From positions 248,001 to 312,000 of the forward strand of contig JAEQBH010000132.1 of the NCBI GenBank assembly GCA_016808115.1: a DNA stretch of 64,000 nt, given 5' to 3'. How positions within the stretch are numbered: the first letter of the stretch is position 1; the number at the start of each line of letters is the position of its first letter. Shown piece after piece: positions 34,311 through 46,498 of this stretch. This DNA comes from Tetrastigma voinierianum. Lineage: Eukaryota; Streptophyta; Magnoliopsida; Vitales; Vitaceae. The notes beneath the pieces were generated by a model. The model was given only the letters and a program-made list of their open reading frames with translations, was not told the DNA's origin and did no database searches. The translations under genes and the position numbers were made by a program.

Positions 34311-37300
34311 ACAAGCATTGGTTATAGAAAACAAAGGTAGAGGAAGGAAGGTCAAAATCAAGAGGCAATGACTATGCTTGTTATCATCAAGGGCAAACAA
34401 GGATACATGAAGAAAAAATTGTTTAGATGAAGTCGTGAATGTAATCAAGGAAACCTAATGAAGGAAGAGAACAAGAACACCACTGCTCCCTTCACATATA
34501 GTGATGAAGATGTTGTAGTTGTCATTGAAGAATGCCTATATGTTGGTTACCAAATGATTGAATGGGTGGTTGATATTGCTGCGTCATACCATGCTACGCC
34601 AAATAGAGAATTGTTCAACACATACAAAATAGGAGACTTTAGGTGTGTAAATATGGGAAACACTACCAGCTCTAATGCTGTGGGAATTGGAGATGTTTCC
34701 ATATAGAGCAACGTAGGTTACTAGATGATGCTGAGAGATGTGAGGCATGTTCCATATTTACATTTCAACTTGAGGTCCAGAATCTCCTTAGATAAAGAAG
34801 ACTTCCAGAATTATTTCGGAAATGATAGATGGAAACTCACCAAAGGAATGATGGTTGTTGCAAGAAGAGAAATTTGTTATATGTTGTACATGACCCTTGG
34901 GAAGATAAGTAAAAATGGGTTGAATGTAGCAACAGATTCCTCACCAAGTTTATGGCACAGGGTCTTGGCCACATGAGTCAAAAGGGGCTACAAATTTTGG
35001 CATAGAAGAAATCCATTCCCTTTACTAAAGGTACATTCCTTAATCCTTGTGATTATTGTTTACATGGAAAGCAACATAGAGTTTCATTTAGCAGTAAATC
35101 TACCAAAAAGTCTGAAATAATAGAACTTGTATATTCCGGATGTTTTCAGGGTCCCATAAAAGCTGAAGTTCAGAGGATACAAATACTGTAACCTTTTATC
35201 GATGATGCTTCAAGAAAACATAGGTGTTTGTCAAGTTTCAAAAGACTGTATTCTAACTTTCAATAGTTTCACACCATGGTGGAAAGAGAAATTTGGAAGC
35301 CCTTGAAGTCCCTTCATACAAATAATGCAGGTGAATACATTTTCCAAGAATTAAGAGATTACTGCTCCAAACATGTGATTTGACATGAGAAGACAAATTA
35401 CACTTTCAACACAATGGTGTATAAAAGGATGAATCGCTACTGTGTAGAGAGCTCAAGGCACATGTTAGAAACTGAAAGCTTCCAAACATTTAGTGAGTAC
35501 AGTCAGGTTACTACTTTATAATCTAATCAACAGAAGTCCTTCATCTTCGCTCGGGTTTGATGTCCTCTAGAAGGTATGGATAGGCAAAGAAATTTCTTAT
35601 AACCATCTGAAGGTGTGTTGGGTGCAAAGCATTTATATATGTACCAAAGGAGTAGAGGTCGAAGCTAGATGACAAAGCCTGGCCCTTGCATTTTCACACA
35701 TGGAAACAGGAGTTCGGGCTACAAATTCGACCTAAAGACAAGGAAATTTATTAGAAGTAGGGATGTTGCCTTTTATGAAGATCAAACAATGAAAGATTCG
35801 GACAAAGGAGACAAGCATCAATTAGAAAAAGTTATTACTGATGTAACTATTGATCCTCCCACACAACCCATAGGAGAAGAAAGTTCTCAGAATAAGGGTG
35901 ATATTCCAAAAGCAATACCTAAAGAGAGTGATAAAGCGGACATACCATCACAGGAGCATGATGATAAGGGGGAGAAAATTTTAGAACATGAGAATAACCA
36001 ACTACAACTAAAAAGATCATATCGAGAGCGCAAGCCAAGTACCAAATATCCATCGTCATAATACATTTTCTTAACTAATGAGGGGGAGCCAAAGAGCTTC
36101 CAGGAAGCACATGCTCATAAAGATAAGGGTAGCTGGATGAAAGCCATGTAAGATGAGATGGAATCCCTCAAGAAGAACAATACTTATGAGCTTGTGAAAT
36201 TACCCAAGGGTAGAAAAGCACTGAGGAACAAATGGGTGTACAAGCTAAAGAAAGATGACAAAGGAAACATGGTGAAATAAAAAGCCCACTCAATGGTGAA
36301 AGGCTTTGGCTAGAAGAAAGGTATTGATATTGATGAAATTTTCTCTTATGTTGTAAAATTATCATCAATCAGGATCATCTTGGGGTTAGCAACTAATTAA
36401 GACCTCGAGATAGAGCAGTTAGATGTTAAAATTGCATTTTTCCATGGTGATTTGGAAGAAGAGATATACATGTAGCATCCAGAAGAATTTGAAGTCAAAT
36501 GGAAAGAAGACCTAGTGTGTAAATTAAAGAAAAGTCTATATGGGTTGAAGCAGGCTCCACGACAATAGTACAAGAAGTTTGACTCATTGATGGTGGGTCA
36601 TGGGTACCAAAGAACTGCAGCAGACTATTGTGTCTACTTTAAACGATTTCCTGGTGAGAAGTTTATTATCTTGCTATTATATGTAGATGATATGCTGATA
36701 ATTGGCCAGGATAAAGCTCAAATCAACAAATTGAAGGAATAGTTAGTTAAGTCCTTTGACATGAAGGATCTTGGCCCAGCCAAGCAAATCTTGGGGATGG
36801 GGATCACTCATGACAAGTAAAATAGAAGACTGTGGCTATCAGAAGAAAGATATGTTGAATAGATTCTTGAAAAGTTCAACATGAAAGAGGCCAAGCCAGT
36901 CACCAGGCCTCTTGGTGTTCATTTCAAACTCAACAAGAGGTTGTGCCCTTCAACAGAAAAAGAAAACAAGAAAATGGCTGCTATTCCATATTCGTCACCT
37001 ATAGGAAGTCTCATGTATGCTATGGTATGTACAAGGGCAAACATTGCTCATGCAATAGGGGTAGTGAGCAGATTTATGGGAAATCCTAGCAAAGAGCATT
37101 GGGAAGTAGTAAAGTGGATCTTCAAATATCTGAGGGGAACTTCCAACTTTGTTTAAGTTTTGGAAAAGGAAAACCGGTTCTTGAAGGCTACACAAATGTA
37201 GATATGGTCAATGATCTTAATGGCAGAAAATCTACATCTAGTTATTATTTAATTTTGTAGGGGGAGCCATATCATGGCAATCCAAGTTGCAAAATGAGTT

Positions 37301-37693
37301 GCTTTATCCACAACTGAAGCTGAATATATAGCTACCACTAAAGCAAGAAAAGAGATATTGTGGATGAAGACTTTTTTTGAGGAACTAGGTCTGAAACAAG
37401 ATGAATATGGTATATTGCGATAGACAAAGTGCAATAGACTTGAGCAAGAATGCCACCTACCACTCCAAGACTAAGCATATTGAAGTCAGATATCACTGGA
37501 TTTGAGATGCTACATAAATGAAATGCTTCAAATTGAAGAAGATCCACACAGACAAGAATGCAGCCAACATGATGACAAAAGTCATTCCAAAGCAAAAGAT
37601 GGAGTTCTGTTCCAAGCTTGTAGGCATGGAATCCTATTAAGGATTCAAGTGTTTTCCTCCTTTTGATGTTGAATGGGTCTGGAGAGGGAGATT

Positions 37694-37867
37694 TGATGGG
37701 ATCCATCCCCATTTGATTTTTTTTAAGAGACATACTTTCATAAAACATGAAAGCAAGTCTCCTTATTTTTCCCTTGTTTTCTCACTTTAGGCTCCATGTT
37801 TTGAGCAAGATGCTTTCTTCCCTTGAGTATTAGAGTAGTAGAAGTCGATCCTTTATCATGCCCAACA
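37694..37867 (+). repeat. 3' LTR of the Copia, internally deleted
   Basis: Begins TGATGGGATCC and ends GCCCAACA. Only 174 bases remain of about 640. The deletion joins 'gatgctttcttcccttgag' to 'tattagagtagtagaag'. Confidence 0.8.
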
Positions 37868-39663
37868 AATTGCACTTGTTATGGAATCAACTCATGGACA
37901 GATTACCCGAATGGTTGAGTTAGTTGGAAAGACTTACAATTCTTGATCTAGAAGACAACAAGTTTCAATGTCCTATCCCGGCTTTTGGGACATTCCCAAA
38001 CTTGGAGATTATTTGGCTTGGAGGGAATGAGTTGAATGGGATCCTCCCAGTTACTTTTGGACAACTTTCTAAATTGTCTCGCATGGATCTCTCTGAGAAT
38101 TGCTTCACTAAAATTCTTTCTGAATAACACTTTTCAAAGTTCAGTAAGCTAAATGATTTGAGGATGGAACGAATTTTAGGTCTTGATTTGAATGTTAGTT
38201 CCACTTGGATCCCCCCATTCCAACTCATTTATTTGGGTATGGCTTCATGCAAATTAGGTCCTACACTTCCAACTTGGCTCAAGTTTCAAAAGAACCTCTT
38301 CGATCTGGATATGTAAAATGCTAGCATCTCAAGTTCCATACGCAATTGGTTTTGGAATATTTCTTCTCAACTAACAACCTTAAATCTTTCGTCCAATCAG
38401 TTATAAGGTCAGATACCCAAACAGTTGAATATGACCTCTTTGGTATTTATTAATTTTAGCTCCAACTTCTTTGAAGGTCCAGTTCCTCTACCAAACCGTA
38501 GATGACTCTCATTTGATCTATCCAACAATACATTTTCTGGCCCTATCCCACCAATATAAGTGAATCCATGCCAAACTTGGCCTACCTTCTTCTTTCAGGC
38601 AATCAACTAACTGGTATCATCCCCAAATCCATAGGATATATGAAAATTCTTGAAATGATTGATCTTTCAAGGAATAGTTTGACAGGAAGCATTCCTTCAT
38701 CCATAAGAATCGCTTCATCGCCTTTCTAAACCTCAGACAACAATAATCGGTTATTCCAAAATTCCGCCGCTTAAAAACAAATTTCTTATGGCTTCATTTA
38801 AACAAGAACAAGTTTTCAGGGGAACTTCCTTTATCTTTCCAAAAATGTCAAGTTTGGAAATCCTTGATCTTAGTTACAACAAGCTCTCTATGATATTCCA
38901 AAGATATGGATTGAACCGCGCCATCTCTCAAAGTTCTTAAGCCGAGGCTCACTCATATTCCTAGGCTTCTTTTCAGATTTAAAATTAATCATTGCACATC
39001 TTGGATCTTGCTGAAAACAATTTGAGTGGTAGCATTCCATCCGCTCTGGATGATCTCAGAGCAATGGCACAGAAGAGAAATATAAGCAAATATCAATACG
39101 AAATGATTGTATCGAGCATATTCTATCAAGACAATTTGATCGTGAAAGAAAAAGGCCAAGATCTAGAATATGCTGAGTATCTTCCTCTTGTTGTTAGCTT
39201 AGATCTATCAGACAATAACATCAATGGGGGCCTTCCAAAAGAAACAACAAAATTACAGGCTCTGATGTTTCTCAACTTGTCAAGAAACCACATTAATGGT
39301 TCAATTTCGCAAGACATCTCAATCTCTTGATCTATCATGCAACAATCTCTATGGTATCATTCTTTCGAGCATGTCTTCATTAACATTTTTGAGCTATTTA
39401 GATCTATCAAACAACAACTTCTCCGGCAAGATCCCCTAATGACTGTGTTTGCTGGAAACCCTCTTCTTTGTGGACGACCAATTGTTGCTCAGTGCCAAGA
39501 CGATGATTTAGATCAAGGAGAAGGGCAAAGGCAAAGCAAAGTTGATAAAAAATGGACATAAAATGCCCATTGCATATCCTAACCCGAGGTGTATTTCAAT
39601 TTGGTAGATACAATTGTTGATAAATTGTTGTAAGTGGCTGAAAAGATGAAGCACAATTGGTAG

Positions 39664-40340
39664 AAATCAAAAGTGATGGTGATGGTTTTGTTTGTAATTC
39701 TATTTTTAAGGACCAATTAGTTTAAGATTTGGAATTACACAAAGACAAATATTGTGTTCTATGTTTATGTGAAAGCGTCTCTAAGGTTTGCAGTAAGTGC
39801 TCAAATATTCTTGAAACGTTTTCTCAAATATATTAGTGAAAAATAACTTAAATTAATAAATATAAATAATAAATTTTATCAAATTTTCATTATATTAATT
39901 TTTTCCCAAAAATTTTCTAACTTAAATAAAAGGAAGAAATCAAGGCTGATTCCAAATTCAATTAGTTCCAACAGTTTACGAATCACCAAACTGCATCCAA
40001 AGTGGACAGGGACCATCACTTTGACCAACTAGTCACATTTTTAAAACATTGAAATTCATCTATTTGTGCATGCAGAATTTGTTATAGAAATTAAATATGG
40101 TAAGATTTTAGTTTTAAGATTTTGAAATTTCTGAGTTTCTTTTATATTGGTCTCTCTTTTATATGGTTTCTATCATTTTTGAGTTATCATTAATTCATTT
40201 AAGAGAAAAAATAGATGAAAATGAAAAAGAAAAGTACTAATCGTTATTTTGTTTCAACGAAAACTTTCTAAATTTACAGTAGATTTATTGTTTTTTTTTT
40301 CAAATTATATTACATTAAGATAGTTTAATCGCGGACGCCC
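39664..40340. other. Intergenic 3' of RLP-B, no recognised feature
   Basis: AT-rich with no ORF of note. A polyadenylation region of RLP-B would be expected here, but no single signal stands out. Confidence 0.4.
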
Positions 40341-41050
40341 CCAAATCTCCGGCCTTTTTTTTTTTAATAAAGAGTTTCAGAATAAGATTCAAATGTTGCA
40401 CAACGCAGTTGCACTATTGGCCAGTGGACAAGTCCGTCAGGCGTGAGGTCGGGCTCGGGCCGTGCTCGAAAGACCGCCGCCGGTGCCCGCCATGTGCACA
40501 CCAGGTTGGTCGCGGCGCACCCGTTTGTCAGCGTGTGCGCCCTTGTCTGTGGATCGCGATAAGAAATTCTCTGTTGCAACACCACCCTTGCAACCTTGTC
40601 GCGACATAAAATCTTCTGCCGCAAACGACATGGCCCAGCCTTGGGAAAACTCTGTCGCGACATAAGGGGACCCTTGTCACGACCAAAGCACCTTGTCCTG
40701 TACCCAAACCCCGTCACTCATTAATGTAATTTTGTCGCGACACGAGGCCAAAAATCTCTGCTAAGGAGCAGAGAAAGCCTCTACGCACTCCAAATCGCCC
40801 AAGATAGCTCATTGGGAACCTGCCGCGACACCTGAGACCCCTAATACGCACATCAGGCCGGCTTCCTCGGCCAGCGGCCACGTTGTCGTCACGGTCCCAT
40901 CCGTACACGCATGCACCGCCGCGCACACCTAGCCGAGCCGTGCGCCCGGCTTGAGAACCCCCGGCCGCGACACCCGAAGACCTTGTCGCAACACAGTGGG
41001 TAGAGAACCCACTACGTAAATTTCTATCGCAGAGACCTAAATGGGCAGGT
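40340..41050. repeat. GC-rich block with TGTCGCGACA array
   Basis: An island of high GC content in AT-rich surroundings. The palindrome TGTCGCGACA, or one-step variants (TGTTGCAACA, TGTCACGACC, TGCCGCGACA, GGCCGCGACA, TGTCGCAACA), recurs about ten times from 40570 to 41010. The 60-117-codon frames on both strands here arise from the high GC content and show no domain. It is probably the variable part of an LTR related to 62680-63670. Confidence 0.6.
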
Positions 41051-41802
41051 AGCCCTCTCGGTCCTTCGCACTTCTAGTTTTCCTTTTTCTTTCCTCTTTC
41101 AATACACCCTACCCTCAATACACACAGCCTTTTTATTGCAAAGGCAACATGAAACCTGGAAAACTAGCCAAATTGTATTGAAATGAGTTTAATTACAACT
41201 CTGTTCTTTTTACATAACAAAACTGGGTTTTCCACTCAAATTTTAAAAATACAAAACAAAGCCAAATGTGGCTTTTCCTTCACCACTAAGGTCTTGGATG
41301 CGTTCCATCCCCCGGTGTACCTCCAATGCCTGAAAATATTTTCCCACGACGGGGTGAGCAATGCCCAGTAGATGTATTTTCCTACAAGGGTTACTCCCCA
41401 CTTAAATGCACATGCAATGACACACACACATCATACCACATTCCATACAGGAAATACAATCATAAATGGAATGTATCATGTCATGAATGAGATGAGACTC
41501 CTCAAGCCCACAACCTGAGTCTTGATCGACTCCCTCACACAAGCTAATGCTAGTGTGAACCAGTCATTAGCGTTTCACCTAACGACTTAACCCATTGGAC
41601 AAATCTCCAATATTTATTTAATTTTACCAAATCCCGTGTATTATTTATGGGTCACGACATTTTTCGAGTCACACCGTAGGATCGTCGTACGCCTTCCAAC
41701 AATTTTATGGGCTTTCACCATCGGTGATCATGTCTAACCACATATAAATTTGGGTCTTTAACCTTGGGGGATCCTATCCCATCTTCTACGCCAAAACACA
41801 CG
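41051..41802. other. LTR-retrotransposon-like non-coding sequence
   Basis: Balanced-composition sequence without coding frames. Phrases such as 'tgaaaatattttcccacgac' followed by 'ggggtgagcaatgcccagta' look like the untranslated or LTR part of a plant Gypsy element read on the minus strand. I did not find its partner LTR. Confidence 0.35.
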
Positions 41803-43062
41803 TGATTTATATTTATTCTTGTTTTATACAACCGTGAGTCTCGATTTTAGACATTGTCCCATTTCTGAGCTCACCTCACATTCACCAAGAATGGTGAATT
41901 ATAGTACCAAGCACACACACACTTTCATTTCGGCCCAGCGATGTTACCGTGCACATGACATGAAATTATGCCATTTCATACATACAACATTCATGATTCA
42001 TGAACAATTATATTTTTCTACAATATAATTTACATCATCAAGCAACCCATTCTCAAATGAGATATAACCACATGATTTTTACACGAATATATGTTATTCA
42101 CTTTTAGTAATACACACAAAACTCTACACTTAGACAGTCAAAAAATTAGTCTCATAATCTAGCTCTGGGCATCAAAGCAACCTGGTTCGGTTTGGATGTC
42201 GAAAACATCCACACGAAAAGTCGGCCTGGGACTATCCGAAAATAGTCACAAAGTCCAGCATTCACTCCTCAATTTTGGAACTGAATTGCAGGGCCGATCC
42301 GGCCCCATACACCTCAACCATTTGAATGGCTCTTAGACAAGAAATAAACCGAGTAGGAGAAAAACCCCTACCTCTCGGAGTTTGACGAAACCTAGTGTTT
42401 TTGTACCCTGATACGTAACTCTCGTCGTGTAGATAACTGCTCTTATAAGGCTCGAACCGGCGATTCGATCGCCAAGAAATCTAGAGAAGGTGAAACTTAC
42501 TCTCTCATAAGCTTTTTCTTTCCTCTCTTTTCTCTTTCTCTCAAATTTCCCTCCCCAGAAATTTGATCAAACTTGAATCCAAGTGGGATGTGTCTCTCTG
42601 TATGTCGCTCTCCATTGTGGCTCTCTTGGATTTCTCCTTATCCTCCTATCCACTTCTTTGGATTTCCATCCTCTCTGATTGTATTTTCATCTCACATGGG
42701 CCCCACTTAGACTTTTGTTTGCCTTATCTCCATTTGGCGCGTAGGCTCATTATAAGCCATCTAACATGTGCGAGTGTGCTCGTTTCTCTCGGTCTTTCAA
42801 AACGTGAAGTCCATTTATGCCGAGGATTCGACGGGGGTAACTAGATTTCCGCGAGGCAAATTTCAGCAGTGAAGTACATTTTGATCATTCGAAATCTAGA
42901 AAAATTCCCAAATTTCCTTTGAGATTTCCGTTTTACCAATTTTGAAAAGTGAATTTTCTCGGGGTTTTAAAACAATGTAATATGAATTTTGTAATATTAA
43001 ATTGTTTCTTTCCATTTTTAACAGTTCAATCAGCTTCCCAAAACATTATATATATATATATA

Positions 43063-43119
<57 letters not shown>

Positions 43120-43900
43120 CTGCCAGAAATTGAGAGGAAAATGTCCTGCTTAAATTGAGGTAAGTGTTTATTGGAAAGAATTTTCTTTGGCTGGTCAATT
43201 TCCTGGAAAATTGGGGAAGTCCATGAAGGCCACCCCACTTGGAAAATATGTACATATAGGCTTGCATTAGAAGCAACTTCAGATAAGTGGAAACTCCATT
43301 CCACTTCATTAGAAAAAACTATATGTGAACACATAGAAAGCTTTATCTTTGGAATATTAATGGACACCTAAATTTCCTGTGAGTTTCTGAGTTTACCACC
43401 AAGGATCTGGTCAAAATTAAATGAATGGAAATGGAAATAAAAATAGGGAAGGAAGGAAATGGAAACAAGAAAGGATTAATAAAAAGGCATGGGAAACCTG
43501 TTGTTACAATATCTTGATTATTCCCATATACTCCCATGAAATTTGGAAAGTTTCATGATAGAATAAGGATTCCTTATAGAATAAGGAAAGTGATTAGGAA
43601 TATCATTATAAATTATAAATATTATGGATAGGGAAAAAGATATGAGAAAGATGGGCTTATAAAAACCATACAGGTGTGTAAAGATGTGAGAAAAAATGAG
43701 GATACCCGATGGAGAGAACGATTTTGCGGTTCAAGATATAAGTACAAGAAATGGGGAAACATGAGATGTTTGAACCTGTCATTATGTTGTTATACCTCTT
43801 TAATATTTTATATATCATTATGATGAACGGGTTCTCTCTCATCCAAAGCCCAAGGTATAGGCATAGTTGGCCGAATCGCGTAAAAACCTCGTGCATATTT
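41803..43900. repeat. 2.1-kb direct repeat, copy 1
   Basis: Matches 45152-47258 end to end by eye: 'gtgatttatatttattcttg' at the start, 'ctctcggagtttgacgaaac' then 'ctagtg', 'ttctttggatttccatcct', the (TA)n run, 'aagtcctgccagaaattgag', and 'ttggccgaatcgcgtaaaaa' at the end. It merges a Gypsy-like LTR part (to about 43380) with a TRIM/Copia-like LTR part (from about 43560). The ORFs inside it are repeat-derived. Confidence 0.85.
43047..43114. repeat. (TA)n microsatellite in copy 1
   Basis: About 30 TA units with one ACC interruption. Confidence 0.9.
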
Positions 43901-43993
43901 GTATGTTATTTTATCTTTATGTTTTTTAATTATATATAATTATCTGCATGAAAGCTTCCGCCAGCTCAACATTTTACAAATATATATCTAACA
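43560..43993 (+). mobile_element. TRIM-related LTR remnant, copy 1
   Basis: Shares with the TRIM LTR at 28004 the phrases TTCCTTATAGAATAAGG, 'taggaatatc', GTTCTCTCTCATC, 'ataggcatagttggccgaa' and 'aaaacctcgtgca', and a late 'gcatgaaagctt' before an end in TCTAACA (43993). The middle is diverged. It lies directly before the orphan RLP leader. Confidence 0.6.
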
Positions 43994-43999
43994 AGTTTC

Positions 44000-44190
44000 T
44001 ATGAATGATAAAGAAATACTATTTTTCCTTTATTAAAAAAGAAAAGAAAAGTGGTTATCATTATTATTCATGTGATTTCTACTTGAATAATCTTGCATGT
44101 ATAAATATTCGTTTTCAGCTTTTCAAGAGTGCAGATATAAAAAGCGAAAATAGGTATGATGTATCTAATGTTTCAAAGTTTCTTTTGTAG
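44000..44190 (+). promoter_or_regulatory. Orphan RLP promoter and leader exon
   Basis: It matches the RLP-B promoter: ATGTGATTTCTACTTGAATA (44080-44099), a TATA box TGTATAAATATTC (44098-44110), and a leader ending GCGAAAATAG (44153) followed by the donor-like GTATGATG. An acceptor-like TCTTTTGTAG at 44181-44190 is followed by GTG, as in RLP-B. No signal-peptide ORF follows. This is the 5' remnant of a lost fourth RLP copy. Confidence 0.6.
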
Positions 44191-45151
44191 GTGATTTCTA
44201 TAGTTTTAAACTACCACGACTCTAACAAAATATTTTATTTAGTTTAATTGCACTGCCACTACAGTAAATAAAAAACTTGTGAATTAATTTTAATTGCACC
44301 ACAACTAACCTAATAAAATATTTGAATTTGTTTAAATTGCACTGACATCAACTCTAATAAAATACTTGTCGCTTTTTGACTTGTAAAGAATTTATAGACT
44401 TTTTTTAAAATTGTTAAGCTATGGTTAAGACATTTTATTCTTTGGGAAATAGCTATAAAAAATATTATAACTTAAATTAAAAATAATTTTGAATATATTC
44501 TTAATCTTACATCTCTATCACTTATTTACTCGTGTCTAATAAATATATATTTTTCGAATATAACTTTATATTTACTCTAATATTAATATGTATAATTTAT
44601 CAGTTAAAATTAATGATGGTAAGGAGTAATTTTTAAAACTTGTTGAGTGGGAAAGTATGAAGATTTTGATGTCATAGTGAAAGCTTTGCCACCTAATTCA
44701 TAAGGCTAAAGACATAATGAGGGGTATTGAACATCTCAAGAAAGGTTGGCTCTCTTATGGAGAGTGGAGACAGAACCAGATCAATATTGAGCGAATGGAT
44801 GATCATCTATAATTCTATATGTATCGACTAATTTTATTTTTAATTGATTAAAGAGAATATTTCTTTCGTAAGTCGAATGTTATAAGTAAATTCATGTTCA
44901 AGGGGACAAGTGGATATCGGATAAAGTTAAAATTTGGGCAAAGATAATAGATCATTTTTTTTCTTTCGAGAAAAATTAAAAGATAATAGCTTAACTTTTG
45001 ACGTAATTTTTAGTTGATATATTATTAAGTTACGATGAAAGTAAAAGGAAAAAATAGGTCAATATAGGGTGCATCGGCTTGTAATCAGATTAGCTTTCTA
45101 TTCTTTTTACACTAAGCGGTGATTTAACAAAACACTTAAATTGTGACACAA
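44191..45151. other. Intergenic between the duplicated blocks, no gene
   Basis: AT-rich and unrecognised, with no LRR-coding frame. An RLP body would be expected here if the orphan leader were intact. None is visible. Confidence 0.5.
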
Positions 45152-46412
45152 CCGTGATTTATATTTATTCTTGTTTTATACAACCGTGAGTCTCGATTTT
45201 GGACGTTGTCCCATTTCTGAGCTCACCTCACATTCACCAAGAATGGTGAATTATAATACCAAGCACACACACCCGACTCAACGCGATATTACCGTGCACA
45301 TGACATGCAATTATGCCATTTCATACATACAACATTCATGATTCATGAACAATTATATTTTTCTACAATATAATTTACATCATCAAGCAACCCATTCCAA
45401 TACATCAATTGAGCATATAACCACATGAATTTTACACGAACATATGTTATTCACTTTTAGTAATACACACAAAACTCTACACTTGGACAGTCCAAAAATT
45501 AGTCTCATAATCTAGCTCCGGACTGTCTGAAAACAACCCTGAAATTTCGGTTTGGTGTCGACATCCGAAAATTGACACCGGGTTATCAGAAAATGATCAC
45601 AAAGTCCAGCATTCACTCCCAAATTTTGGAACTGAATTGCACGGCCGATCCGACGCATCTGCCCTCCAACCATTTGAATGGCTCTTAGACAAGAAATAAA
45701 CCGAGTAGGAGAAAAACCCCTACCTCTCGGAGTTTGACGAAACCTAGTGTTTTTTGTACCCATGCGTAGCTCTCGATGCGTGGACCAACTTTGCCTCTTG
45801 CTCTGACTCGAACCGACGATTCGATCGCCAAGAAATCTAGAGAGAAGGTCAAGCTTCTCTCTCCTCCTTCTTCTTCTCTCTTTTTCCCTCTCTTTTCTCT
45901 TTCTCTCCAATTTCCCCTCCCCCACCGAAATTTGGTCCAACTTAGTCAAGTGGGATGTCCTCTCTTGCCACATGTCACCTCTCCATTGGCTCTCTTGGAT
46001 TTCTCCTTATCCTCCTATCCACTTCTTTGGATTTCCATCCTCTCTAGTTGTGACACATGTCCACATGGGCCCCACTTAGACTTTTGTTTGCCTTGCTCTC
46101 CATTTGACACATGGCTCCATATAAGCCATCTAACATGTGCCAAGTGTCACTCGTTTCTTTCGGTGACTCGAAAAACGTGAAATTCCGACTGTCTCGGAAT
46201 TCGACGGGGTAACTAGATTTCACGAGACGATTCCAACAGTGAAGTCTGTTTCGTCATTCGAAATCTAGAAAAATTCTAGATTTTCCACTGAGATTTCCGT
46301 TTTACCAATTTTCAGAAAAATTGAATTTTTCTCGGGTTTTAAATTAATGTAATATGAATTTTGTAATATTAAATTGTTTCTTTCCATTTTTAACAGTTCA
46401 ATCAACCAAAAC

Positions 46413-46498
<86 letters not shown>

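Larger units (their letters stand above)
32706..37867 (+). mobile_element. Copia retrotransposon, degenerate, inside RLP-B exon 2
   Basis: The left LTR (32706-33345) starts TGATGGGATCC and ends CCTAACA. A degenerate primer-binding site (AGTAGTATCATAGCT, from 33346) follows. Plus-strand remnants in order: gag (33480-34370); protease (about 34560, with DIAAS where Copia proteases have DSGAS); GAG-pre-integrase (34900-35100); integrase (35140-35600); linker (35670-36060); reverse transcriptase (36120-36800, with LLLYVDDMLIIG); RNase H (36900-37600). Many in-frame stops and frameshifts make it inactive. The right LTR (37694-37867) keeps both ends but has lost about 470 bases internally. The element interrupts an LRR codon run of RLP-B. 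Confidence 0.88.
30320..39663 (+). pseudogene. RLP-B: EIX-like LRR receptor-like protein, pseudogene
   Basis: Same gene plan as RLP-A. Exon 1 (30320-31288) starts MENISAIGFLLVIQCLITSE, a signal peptide, and continues with the LRR N-cap (GDCLKSDGEALLDFK ... GGNCCQ), a TAA stop at 30512-30514 in place of the usual Trp, and LRRs with a frameshift near 30960. The intron is 31289-32512. Exon 2 (from 32513, reading TIPASIGTFCNLKYLDACG) is split by a Copia element at 32706-37867 and resumes at 37868. It keeps the LRRs, an island (38992-39330), the C-cap (GNPLLCGRPIVAQCQ) and a tail, but little or no membrane helix remains before the tail. At least four further stops and several frameshifts lie between 37900 and 39000. 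It is the most decayed of the three and non-functional as written. Confidence 0.88.

Noticed and set aside
40364..40926. Overlapping 60-117-codon ORFs on both strands in the GC-rich block
   Set aside because: They overlap in several frames on both strands, show no domain and consist of translated palindrome repeats. High GC content removes stop codons by chance.
43026..43367. ORFs with long Tyr-Ile runs (also 46265-46711)
   Set aside because: The YIYIYI runs are translations of the (TA)n microsatellites and the flanks are LTR-like repeat.
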